Assembly (NCBI GenBank): GCA_003017855.1
Contig: PYER01000021.1
Location: 1-43,729, forward strand
Source: a filamentous cyanobacterium CCT1
GTDB lineage: Bacteria > Cyanobacteriota > Cyanobacteriia > Phormidesmidales > Phormidesmidaceae
Direction: 5' to 3'
DNA length: 43,729 nt
Shown piece by piece: positions 15,795 to 22,874 of the stretch. A model generated the notes under the pieces. It was not told where the DNA came from. It was given only the letters and a program-made list of their open reading frames with translations, and ran no database searches. The position numbers and the translations under genes were made by a program. Each line of letters opens with the position of its first letter. The stretch's first letter is position 1.

Positions 15795-16215
15795 CGTTTT
15801 TGTTGACACCTCTGGCTGGGCCAATGCCTTTGACCGACGGCAGCCCCAACATGCCGTAGCCGTCTCAGCCTTCCAGCAAATGCGCCAAAATCGAGACACC
15901 ATCATCACCAGCAACTACGTCATTGCTGAACTTGTTGCGCTGCTGCAAAGACCATTGCGAATTCCGCGATCGCAAATATTCACCACCATTGACACTATCA
16001 AAACCACTTCTTATCTCAATATCATCCACATCGACGCAGCTACCGACACCGCCGCCTGGAATCTTTGCAAATCTCGTCCCGATAAAGCCTGGTCGTTAGT
16101 TGATTGCACGTCCTTCGTTCTGATGCAGCAACAGGGTATCCAGGTTGCACTTACTACCGATCACCACTTTGAGCAAGCAGGTTTTATCCGTTTACTCAAT
16201 CCGTCCAAATCCTGA
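15787..16215 (+). CDS. PIN-domain toxin (VapC-like ribonuclease)
   Basis: A 142-aa PIN domain. The acidic metal-binding residues are all visible: Asp7 in VFVDTSGW, Glu48 in SNYVIAEL, Asp106 in SLVDCTSF and Asp125 in LTTDHHFEQAGF. VapC toxins cleave tRNA or rRNA with Mg2+. The ATG at 15787 is chosen because it overlaps the antitoxin stop (ATGAATAG); the frame extends upstream only inside the antitoxin gene. The pair is enclosed by 86-bp direct repeats, suggesting insertion or duplication at the end of the NACHT-HEAT gene. Confidence 0.88.
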   Translation: MNSVFVDTSGWANAFDRRQPQHAVAVSAFQQMRQNRDTIITSNYVIAELVALLQRPLRIPRSQIFTTIDTIKTTSYLNIIHIDAATDTAAWNLCKSRPDKAWSLVDCTSFVLMQQQGIQVALTTDHHFEQAGFIRLLNPSKS

Positions 16216-16222
16216 GGTACCT

Positions 16223-16326
16223 ATGAGCGATCTAGCCAAATAAAGGCATAACCATCCTAGAGATCCAACCCCTGATGCAAAGGCGCGATCGCATTTCTTG
16301 AAGACGTCAGCGAAGATGTGAAGTAA
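16223..16326 (+). pseudogene. Relic of the NACHT C-terminal module
   Basis: In the frame ending at TAA 16324-16326 the DNA encodes CKGAIAFLEDVSEDVK. This is nearly identical to GKGAIAFLEGVSEDVK at the end of the NACHT-HEAT protein, but a stop (TGA at 16272) and loss of the rest break it. At 16223 an ATGAGCGAT matches the ATGAGCGAT at 15105, the first codons of the module in the intact gene. The simplest reading is a second copy of the module, perhaps stand-alone, reduced by deletion. The link to the ATG is weak; the tail match is strong. Confidence 0.65.
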
Positions 16327-16352
16327 CCATTATTAAACTAAGCGGCTTAAAA
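16267..16352. repeat. Direct repeat copy 2
   Basis: Matches 15429-15514 (offset 838 bp) and includes the same stop codon context GTGAAGTAACC followed by a TAAACTAAGC-type sequence. It ends 2 bp before the next antitoxin-like gene. Confidence 0.88.
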
Positions 16353-16354
16353 CT

Positions 16355-16639
16355 ATGCAAATTACCATTGACCTACCCGACAACCTAGCCCTCACAGAAC
16401 CAGACCTGCGCCGAGAAGTTTCGATCGCCCTCTTTCAACAAAATATTCTACTCATCGAGCAAGCGGCTCAAGTCGTTGCAATGGATGTAGACGATTTTTA
16501 TCAAATTCTCGTCGATCGTGGTATCCTCACTCCCCCAAGCGACTCCGACGACGACCCAAATGAACTGGTTCTTGCCCATTTGCGGATTTCCCTACAACAA
16601 GCCAAGGCAGATGACTTGAAGCCCATCTCTGAACTATGA
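16355..16639 (+). CDS. UPF0175-like antitoxin-type protein
   Basis: A 94-aa protein. Residues 1-60 (ITIDLPDNLALTEPDLRREV, ALFQQNILLIEQAAQVVAMD, FYQILVDRGI) follow the UPF0175 pattern: an N-terminal strand, a helix, then a small HTH-like region with a terminal [E/D]RGI. The C-terminal extension (SDSDDDPNELVLAHLRISLQ) is acidic and unlike the core family. UPF0175 proteins are usually antitoxins of DUF3368 PIN toxins. No intact toxin follows; only a 25-codon frame at 16641-16718 is present. It starts directly behind repeat copy 2. Confidence 0.7.
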   Translation: MQITIDLPDNLALTEPDLRREVSIALFQQNILLIEQAAQVVAMDVDDFYQILVDRGILTPPSDSDDDPNELVLAHLRISLQQAKADDLKPISEL

Positions 16640-16640
16640 G

Positions 16641-16718
16641 ATGACAGTTCTGATGAAACGGCTCTCGCATCTCGCAGTTAATGAAATTCGCGAAAACATT
16701 GACCGCTTTAATTCTTAG
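16641..16718 (+). other. Short 25-codon frame, possible gene remnant
   Basis: An ATG two bases after the previous stop opens a 25-aa frame (TVLMKRLSHLAVNEIRENID in its middle) and ends at TAG 16718. It may be a truncated partner of the UPF0175-like gene or chance; no family is recognisable. Confidence 0.3.
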
Positions 16719-16739
16719 TGACAACATTTAGGACAGACT

Positions 16740-16973
16740 ATGAAACAGATTCACCAGTTTACCGCCGTTATTGAGCGCGAGGATGATGGTTATGTCTCGC
16801 TTTGTCCTGAATTAGATATTGCTAGTCAGGGAGATACTGTAGAGGAAGCCAGAGTGAACCTGATTGAGGCCATTGAGCTTTTCTTTGAAGTCGCTGATCC
16901 TTCAGAAATTGCCAGCCGCCTAAAATCCGAGATCTTCATTACTCGATTGGAGGTCAGTATTGGGCAAGCTTAG
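16740..16973 (+). CDS. hicB: HicB-family antitoxin
   Basis: A 77-aa protein with the HicB partial RNase-H-like fold: FTAVIEREDDGYVSLCPELD, then a GDTVEEARVNLIEAIELFFE helix. It lacks the extra C-terminal HTH of longer HicB proteins. HicB binds and inhibits HicA. Gene order is antitoxin first, the reverse of the classical hicAB arrangement but common in cyanobacteria. It overlaps hicA by 14 bp. An ATG at 16740 follows GGACAG. Confidence 0.92.
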   Translation: MKQIHQFTAVIEREDDGYVSLCPELDIASQGDTVEEARVNLIEAIELFFEVADPSEIASRLKSEIFITRLEVSIGQA

Positions 16974-17181
16974 AACCTTCTCCGGCCAAGAAGTTTGTAA
17001 GCTCTTGGAGCAGCACGAGTTCCAAGCTGTACGTCAGAGGGGAAGCCACATCGTTATGCAAAAACGCACAGAAAAAACGACTATTACAGTTCTCGTCCCT
17101 AATCACAGGACATTGAAAATTGGGACACTGCAATCCATCATTCGCCAGTCGCAGTTGCCAAAATCATTGTTTGAAGCCTAG
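16960..17181 (+). CDS. hicA: HicA-family mRNA interferase toxin
   Basis: A 73-aa double-stranded-RNA-binding-like fold with the catalytic histidine His30 in RQRGSHIVMQ. LVPNHRTLKIGTLQSIIRQS matches the C-terminal half of HicA. It cleaves mRNA independently of ribosomes when free of HicB. The start is TTG at 16960, backed by GGAGG 6 nt upstream inside hicB, which gives translational coupling. It is the last gene of the toxin-antitoxin cluster beside the NACHT-HEAT gene. Confidence 0.92.
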   Translation: MGKLRTFSGQEVCKLLEQHEFQAVRQRGSHIVMQKRTEKTTITVLVPNHRTLKIGTLQSIIRQSQLPKSLFEA

Positions 17182-17209
17182 CTATTTAGCCACGGAGCCT
17201 TAAACGCTC

Positions 17210-18316
17210 CTACAACGTGACTAGATCGGGGTAGTTAGCGATCAACTCATCGGCGCTGAGGCTATCGCTGGGGTCCTGAGGCGTCCACAGCAATTCGTAG
17301 ACCAGCAGGTAGGCGGGCGAAATCGAACCTAAGCGTTGCAGAACAGCCCTGAGGTCAGCTACTGAGTTAACGGATTTGAATAGGGGGCGATCGTCTGCCG
17401 TACCCAGCAGCAGCGTCACCACAATATGCGAGGCCACCTCATCGCTGGGGCCATTGGGCATAGCTCGCCGCTGCACCTCGCCGCCTACGTTGATCAGCGT
17501 CTCAACCGCAAACTTACTGCGCTCTTGAATTGAGAGGCGCTCAAACAGTTCCGATGCTTTCTCGCGCCCGGCAACGGTTTGCGACTCGGCCAGCACGTGG
17601 GTCCAGTAGTCGGGGTGGCGCAGCAGGGCCAGCACGGTGGCGCGCAGCTGGGCGGTTAGCCCCGCCGAGGTGGTGAGGTCGGCCTCCAGGGCAATGCGAT
17701 CGAGTTCGCGCTGTAGCTCTCGCGCCCCGGCCAGTAGCGCCACCTGCAGGCGCGTCACGGTAACAATATCGTTGAGCAATTCGCTTTGGCTGCCAATCGC
17801 TGCCGGGCTGTCTCCCCTGCGGCTGCCCTGTATGTAGCTGAAGACGATGGGCAGCAAAATAAACCCCAGCACCACAATGACGAAGAACAGCTCACCACCG
17901 CCATCGTCGCCTGTGTCGACATAAACCGGAGCCGGAGTGTAGGTGGGGTAGGGCACAATCACCGGGCCGGGAGCCGCACGGTAGCCGTAGCCGCCGCCAT
18001 AACCGCCATAACCGCCATAACCACCCCCATAGCTGCCGCCATAGCCGCCACTGGGAGGCAGGCTGCGCGGAGCCGACGGCGCTGGCGCGGGTCGACTAAA
18101 CGAGCCACCCCGGCTCATGCCGCCGCTGACCGCCTGTTCTGCGATCGCGCCCTGGGGCAGCAGCCCATCTCTTAGCCAGTGAGATTCCACAGTTTTCAGA
18201 AAAACCGGCTGCCCCTTTACAACGGGTACCACGCCCAGATAAACCACTAGGGCGATCAGCCCGGTGGCCGCAGCGATCATTAACCATAGCCGCTTAACGC
18301 TGGGGGCTATTTGCAT
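17210..18316 (-). CDS. DUF1517 membrane protein
   Basis: A 368-aa protein. An N-terminal membrane segment at about 10-30 (LWLMIAAATGLIALVVYLGV) may be a signal anchor. A Pro/Ser-rich stretch is followed by a Gly-Tyr-rich low-complexity region at 89-112 and a second membrane helix at about 143-162. The soluble C-terminal part (170-368) matches cyanobacterial/plastid DUF1517 proteins. Their function is unknown to me. The ATG at 18316 with GGAG 8 nt upstream is preferred over a longer frame. It is divergent from the secreted YbaY-like gene across 267 bp. Confidence 0.85.
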   Translation of the reverse strand: MQIAPSVKRLWLMIAAATGLIALVVYLGVVPVVKGQPVFLKTVESHWLRDGLLPQGAIAEQAVSGGMSRGGSFSRPAPAPSAPRSLPPSGGYGGSYGGGYGGYGGYGGGYGYRAAPGPVIVPYPTYTPAPVYVDTGDDGGGELFFVIVVLGFILLPIVFSYIQGSRRGDSPAAIGSQSELLNDIVTVTRLQVALLAGARELQRELDRIALEADLTTSAGLTAQLRATVLALLRHPDYWTHVLAESQTVAGREKASELFERLSIQERSKFAVETLINVGGEVQRRAMPNGPSDEVASHIVVTLLLGTADDRPLFKSVNSVADLRAVLQRLGSISPAYLLVYELLWTPQDPSDSLSADELIANYPDLVTL

Positions 18317-18583
18317 CACGGGTTCTCCAAGACTACTGAGAGGGAATGGCTTGGGACAATTCTTTGAGTATCTAACAAACCCCAAAGTACGTGGGTTAAC
18401 AATCCTAAACTCGTCGCCTGGGGGTGCGATCGCCGCCCGTTGCCAAAACCGTAACCCTGTACAGCTTCCTTATAGTTCGTTGATAAATTGCTAAAGGACT
18501 CAGGGGAGATCCAGTCAGCGTTTCTAGCTACGCCTCGGCTCTGACCGTGATTCCCCGGCTGAACGTTAGGTGTGAGATCAACG

Positions 18584-19798
18584 ATGAACAAGCGAGTATT
18601 TTTGGCTCTGGTGGGGGCTGGTCTGGTGGCCGCATCCCTGGGCAGTGGGGTATTGACAACGGAACAGGCGATCGCGCAGACCCAGCCCGAGTGGTACAAC
18701 TGCCTGACCCGCGAAGTCTTTACCCCCAAAAAGCAGGCCTGGTGCGATCGCTGGAGCACGCTGCAAAATGGCACCTACATCGTGCCCCTGGGCTTTGGCC
18801 CCGAGCCTACCTTTGAAACCATCACCCTCGAAAATGGCGAGTATAACCGCCCCGATGAGCTGGTGGTGAGCCTGGCGAACGAGCCCAACTGGCTAGCCTT
18901 TGGCGACATCGACAGTGACGGCAAAGACGATGCCGCCGTGATCTTTGGCGTCAACCAGGGGGGCGGCACCAACCTGATCACCTACCTGGCGGCGGTGATG
19001 GATATCGACGGCGAGGCCGAGGCGCTGGGTCCTGTGGCCCTGGGCGAGCGAATTCTGCTCAATGGCCCGACCACCATTGAAAATCAGCGCATCAACGTGG
19101 CCCAGCTAACCCAGACCGAGATAATTAACCGCAGCTTTGTGACCGATGGCGGCAGCCTCAGCGAGCTGGCTCAGCTGCCCAGCCCCGAACGGGCGGAGCT
19201 GCCCGATGGTACCGTCGTGTTTTCTCAAACGCCGACCTATGCGGTGCGGGTGTTTACCCGCGACGGGCTGCCCTATATCAATTTGTTTAACAAGACCAGT
19301 GGGCAGCAGGAGCTGAATGGCGTTCGGGCGATCGCGGTTAGTTCCGTGGAGGGCATTGTCTTCATGACCTCCGGCTCAACCGCCCAAAATCAGCCCTCCG
19401 TGCGCGTCAGCATTGCCCCCGATGGCAGCCAAATCTTTGAGGTCAACGATACCGTGCAAACCAACTCCGCCAGCGTGACCGGCACCGTCACCTACCTGCC
19501 CCGCATTGCCATGCCGCCCAACGCCGTGCTGGAGGTCAGCCTGCTGGATGTCAGCCGAGCCGATGCTCCAGCTGTTACCCTGGCCTCCCAGGCAACGGTG
19601 TTTGGCGAACGCCAGGTGCCGCTTCCCTTTGAGCTAGTGTACAACCCCGATCAGATCGACCCCCGACTGAGCTACGCGGTGCAGGCTCGTATTCTGGTCG
19701 ATGGAGAGCTGCGCTTTATCAATACCAGTCGGTTCGCAGTGATCACTCAGGGTAACCCCACCTCTGTAGACGTCAGAGTTGACCCGGTGTCGCGGTAG
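18584..19798 (+). CDS. Secreted protein with C-terminal YbaY/YscW-like domain
   Basis: A 404-aa protein starting MNKRVFLALVGAGLVAASLG, a clear Sec signal peptide, with a likely cleavage after AIAQ. The first half holds an FG-GAP-like segment (FGDIDSDGKDDAAVIFG, about 105-125) of the kind that binds calcium. From about residue 296 (SVTGTVTYLPRIAMPPNAVL) it matches the YbaY / YscW beta-sandwich of outer-membrane pilotin-like lipoproteins, though no lipobox is present. It is probably periplasmic. A GTG four codons upstream is an alternative start. The next gene, gghA, begins 24 bp later, so they may be co-transcribed. Confidence 0.78.
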   Translation: MNKRVFLALVGAGLVAASLGSGVLTTEQAIAQTQPEWYNCLTREVFTPKKQAWCDRWSTLQNGTYIVPLGFGPEPTFETITLENGEYNRPDELVVSLANEPNWLAFGDIDSDGKDDAAVIFGVNQGGGTNLITYLAAVMDIDGEAEALGPVALGERILLNGPTTIENQRINVAQLTQTEIINRSFVTDGGSLSELAQLPSPERAELPDGTVVFSQTPTYAVRVFTRDGLPYINLFNKTSGQQELNGVRAIAVSSVEGIVFMTSGSTAQNQPSVRVSIAPDGSQIFEVNDTVQTNSASVTGTVTYLPRIAMPPNAVLEVSLLDVSRADAPAVTLASQATVFGERQVPLPFELVYNPDQIDPRLSYAVQARILVDGELRFINTSRFAVITQGNPTSVDVRVDPVSR

Positions 19799-19822
19799 GT
19801 TGGGCTCCCTAAAAAGTTATCC

Positions 19823-22540
19823 ATGCAGGTTCATCTGCTCTTAGCCGCCTGCCTGGGGCAGCTATTGGGCTCTACCCTTGGATATAAATTGGATGAACTT
19901 GGGCCACAGGCGATCGGGCTGGGAAGGCCGCTTGTTAGACTAACGGCAGCCAAAGCGTCGTCCACAGCGTGTAGACCTACCGTGACCGTCAAAGACTCAG
20001 CCCCCACTCTGCCCCCCGTAGTTCAACCTGCCCTCCAGCCCCTGGTTTACCTGGTCGAAGATGAAACCAGAACGGTGCTCGACTGGGCCTCGGGCGTTGC
20101 CCATTCTGACGACACCTACTTCAATCGGGGGCAGCGGCTAGCGAGGCGACTGGGTGCCCACTACCGCCGCGACGGGCTGACCGAATTCGGCTTTTGGACC
20201 CCAGAGCTGGTGGCCGACATCATTCAGTCGGAGCGCACCCTGGAGCTGGAAATTCTCACGCCGCTGCAGCCGATCGATTTTCGCGCGCCCCAGCAGACCC
20301 TGCGGTTTCAGCGCGATCGCCTGCCGGTCATGCAGCAGGGCGAGTTTGTCTGGGCGGTGGTGGCGGGGGTCAAGCCGGGCAGCCGCGATCGCGCCGGTAG
20401 CTTCTACTGGCTGCGCTACATCGACGCCGAGGGGCGGCTCCACTATATTCGCGATCCGCTGGCCTACTCGCTGCCCTACGGGGTGTTTGCCCCCGCCGAG
20501 GTATACGACCTCAGGCGGCTGCAGCAGCGCCGAGCCGACCTGGGCTATTTGGCCCGCAGTTCAGCCCCCAAAGGCGGCATCGATCCCGAAATTCCCCGCG
20601 TGCCTGCCCCTACCAACATTCTGCAAATCCACGTCAAAACGGCCTCCGCCGAAGGCAGCCTGGAGGGGTTGACCCGCATTTACCAGCGCATTTCTGACAA
20701 GCTGGCCGCCGGAGAAGACCTCACCCCCGCCGAGGCCGCCTATACCGGCTACGAAGCCGTTCAGCTGCTGCCGGTCGAACCCACCATTGAGTATCGCCGC
20801 GAAGACACCAACATCGAGCACGAGTTCTTTGCCATTGTCGAAGACAGCGGTCAAGAACCCAGCGAAGACAAGGCCGCCAGCACGGGCCTGACCGTGACCC
20901 TGCGCCAGCCCAACACCCAAAACTGGGGCTACGACGTGCCCATTCTAGGATCTGCCGCCACCAACCCCAGCGTGCTGGGCAGCCTGCGCCCTGACGAAAT
21001 CGTGGAGTTTATCGCCACTCTCCACACCTTCTCGGCAGGGCCGATTCAGCTGATCTACGACCTGGTCTACGGACACGCCGATAACCAGGGCATTGAGCTG
21101 CTCACCCAGCAATTCTTCAAAGGCCCTAACATGTACGGCCAGGACCTCAACCACCAGCTGCCCCAGGTGCGGGCCATTTTGCTGGAGATGCAGCGGCGCA
21201 AAATCAACACCGGGGCCGACGGTATTCGCGTCGATGGCGGGCAGGATTTTCGCTTCTTTAACCCCCTCAGCGGGCGGGTCGAGCAGGATGACGTCTACCT
21301 GCTGGCCATGAGCGACGTGGTGCAGGATATCCAGGGGTACCGGCGGCGCATGTTTACCATTTTTGAGGACGGTCGCCCCTGGCCCGAGGCGGGCTGGGAA
21401 GAAAAATCGACCTACCGCGAGCTGATCGAGGCCAAGCCGGGCTCATTCCAGTGGGGGCCGCTGATCTTTGCCCACAACACCCCCACCCTGAAGGGCTTTT
21501 GGGACCGCAAGTGGCGGCGGGTGTGCGAAGTAATCTTCCAGGGCGACCACTGGATTACCGGCTGCGGCAACCACGACACCGTGCGCCGGGGCAACCAGAT
21601 CGACCTCGACGCCGACATCAACTGGAACTTGGGCAAAACCCTGCCCGAGGCCCTCAACCGGGCCTACAACAACTCGGCCACGCTGCTGTGGGTGCATGGC
21701 TTTAGCCCCGGTCTGCCGATGGATTTTCTCAACGCCAGCCTGGAAACCCCCTGGGGCTTCTTTCGCAACACCGACGATCGCTACGGCGTGAAGGTGGTTT
21801 CCGAGGAGGTGGGCTTTTTAGACTGGGAAATCGAGCCTGAGCTGTACCTGCAGCCCCACGCCTTTCCCCAGCTCAAATCCCTCGGGTTTGAAACCCTGGA
21901 CCAGCTCAAGGGCTTCGCCAATGCCCTGCGCGAGGCCATGGTCGAAACCGACTACAACCTGGAAGAAGTGGCCCAGATCTGCCAGCACTGCCTGGGCGAA
22001 GGGGCCGATAGCACCGTGTGCGAAGTGCCCGCCCTCGAAGAGCTGAACCAGCCCAGCCTGCCCCGGTTTTTGGCCACCCTCGATGTGCCTAAGCTGAAGC
22101 AGTTTGCTATGGCCTTTATGGAAGACGGCCACGACATTTGTAACGTGGCCCACTATTTTGACCAGGCCAACCCCGATCGCGGTTACTTTGGCATGGCCCT
22201 GCGGGAGTTTCGGCGGCAGCGCCCCTGGCTGCGGGAGAATCTGATTGGCCGCGATCGCTTCAACCGCATCAGCGACGACGAGCGCACCATTTTCTACGGC
22301 TACCGCATTGAGCCCCACCACACCGACCACCAGCCGCCCCAGGAGGTGGTGATGGTGGCCCACATGGGGGGCGCGCCGATGACGGTGAACCTGGGAGACT
22401 GGCTCCAGCTCGACATGGCCGCCTGGCGCGTGGCCCTGACCACGCCGGGGCTACAGCTGGGGTCGCAGCCCGACGACCTGCGCTCCTTTGAACTGCGCGA
22501 CAGCCAGGGCGTACTGCTGGTCAATACCGCAGGCAACTAG
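19823..22540 (+). CDS. gghA: Glucosylglycerol hydrolase (GH13-like)
   Basis: A 905-aa alpha-amylase-superfamily enzyme. The three catalytic carboxylates are visible: nucleophile Asp471 in GADGIRVDGGQDF, acid/base Glu515 in FTIFEDGRPWPE and Asp585 in GCGNHDTVRRG. Length and the unusual GQDF-type region fit cyanobacterial GghA. That enzyme hydrolyses the compatible solute glucosylglycerol to glucose and glycerol after a drop in salinity. The first ~70 residues are poorly family-like and begin with a hydrophobic stretch (MQVHLLLAACLGQLLGSTLG), so the true start may be downstream or the protein may be targeted. No other glucosylglycerol genes (ggpS, ggpP, ggt) are in the window. Confidence 0.8.
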   Translation: MQVHLLLAACLGQLLGSTLGYKLDELGPQAIGLGRPLVRLTAAKASSTACRPTVTVKDSAPTLPPVVQPALQPLVYLVEDETRTVLDWASGVAHSDDTYFNRGQRLARRLGAHYRRDGLTEFGFWTPELVADIIQSERTLELEILTPLQPIDFRAPQQTLRFQRDRLPVMQQGEFVWAVVAGVKPGSRDRAGSFYWLRYIDAEGRLHYIRDPLAYSLPYGVFAPAEVYDLRRLQQRRADLGYLARSSAPKGGIDPEIPRVPAPTNILQIHVKTASAEGSLEGLTRIYQRISDKLAAGEDLTPAEAAYTGYEAVQLLPVEPTIEYRREDTNIEHEFFAIVEDSGQEPSEDKAASTGLTVTLRQPNTQNWGYDVPILGSAATNPSVLGSLRPDEIVEFIATLHTFSAGPIQLIYDLVYGHADNQGIELLTQQFFKGPNMYGQDLNHQLPQVRAILLEMQRRKINTGADGIRVDGGQDFRFFNPLSGRVEQDDVYLLAMSDVVQDIQGYRRRMFTIFEDGRPWPEAGWEEKSTYRELIEAKPGSFQWGPLIFAHNTPTLKGFWDRKWRRVCEVIFQGDHWITGCGNHDTVRRGNQIDLDADINWNLGKTLPEALNRAYNNSATLLWVHGFSPGLPMDFLNASLETPWGFFRNTDDRYGVKVVSEEVGFLDWEIEPELYLQPHAFPQLKSLGFETLDQLKGFANALREAMVETDYNLEEVAQICQHCLGEGADSTVCEVPALEELNQPSLPRFLATLDVPKLKQFAMAFMEDGHDICNVAHYFDQANPDRGYFGMALREFRRQRPWLRENLIGRDRFNRISDDERTIFYGYRIEPHHTDHQPPQEVVMVAHMGGAPMTVNLGDWLQLDMAAWRVALTTPGLQLGSQPDDLRSFELRDSQGVLLVNTAGN

Positions 22541-22874
22541 GGCGATCGCCTAGAGCATCGACTCAGTATGGCTGAGATCTTGCATCTGCTGCCCCAGGGT
22601 CTACAGATCCCTACCCATTCCCTGGCAGGACAGAGATTTAAATCGATGATCGATCAGTCCTTTCCGTGAGGTGAAGGGCGACGGAACGCCCTTCTCGACG
22701 GGGGTCTGGGGCCAGCGAAATGGCCCCAGCAGCACCTTGGGCTTGCTGCCACAGTTGTGGCCCGCGTGCCCCGGCCTTGCTGCAACACAAATACTGTACC
22801 AATCGCCTAAAAAGCCAGTTATCCGCTGTTCCTCGTTCTCATGCAAAGCCAAGGCATCAGCCCATGCCATTCCC
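22541..22874. other. Convergent intergenic region between gghA and uvrC
   Basis: 334 bp between two converging genes with no credible coding sequence. It contains a cluster of two perfect hairpins at 22673-22729. No T-tract typical of an intrinsic terminator was found next to either. Confidence 0.5.
22673..22729. other. Tandem perfect hairpins (candidate structured RNA or 3' end signal)
   Basis: Hairpin 1: GAAGGGCG (22673-22680) and CGCCCTTC (22687-22694). Hairpin 2: CTGGGGCCA (22706-22714) and TGGCCCCAG (22721-22729), loop GCGAAA. Flanking AGGT (22669-22672) and ACCT (22734-22737) could close the pair as a three-way junction. Confidence 0.5.
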
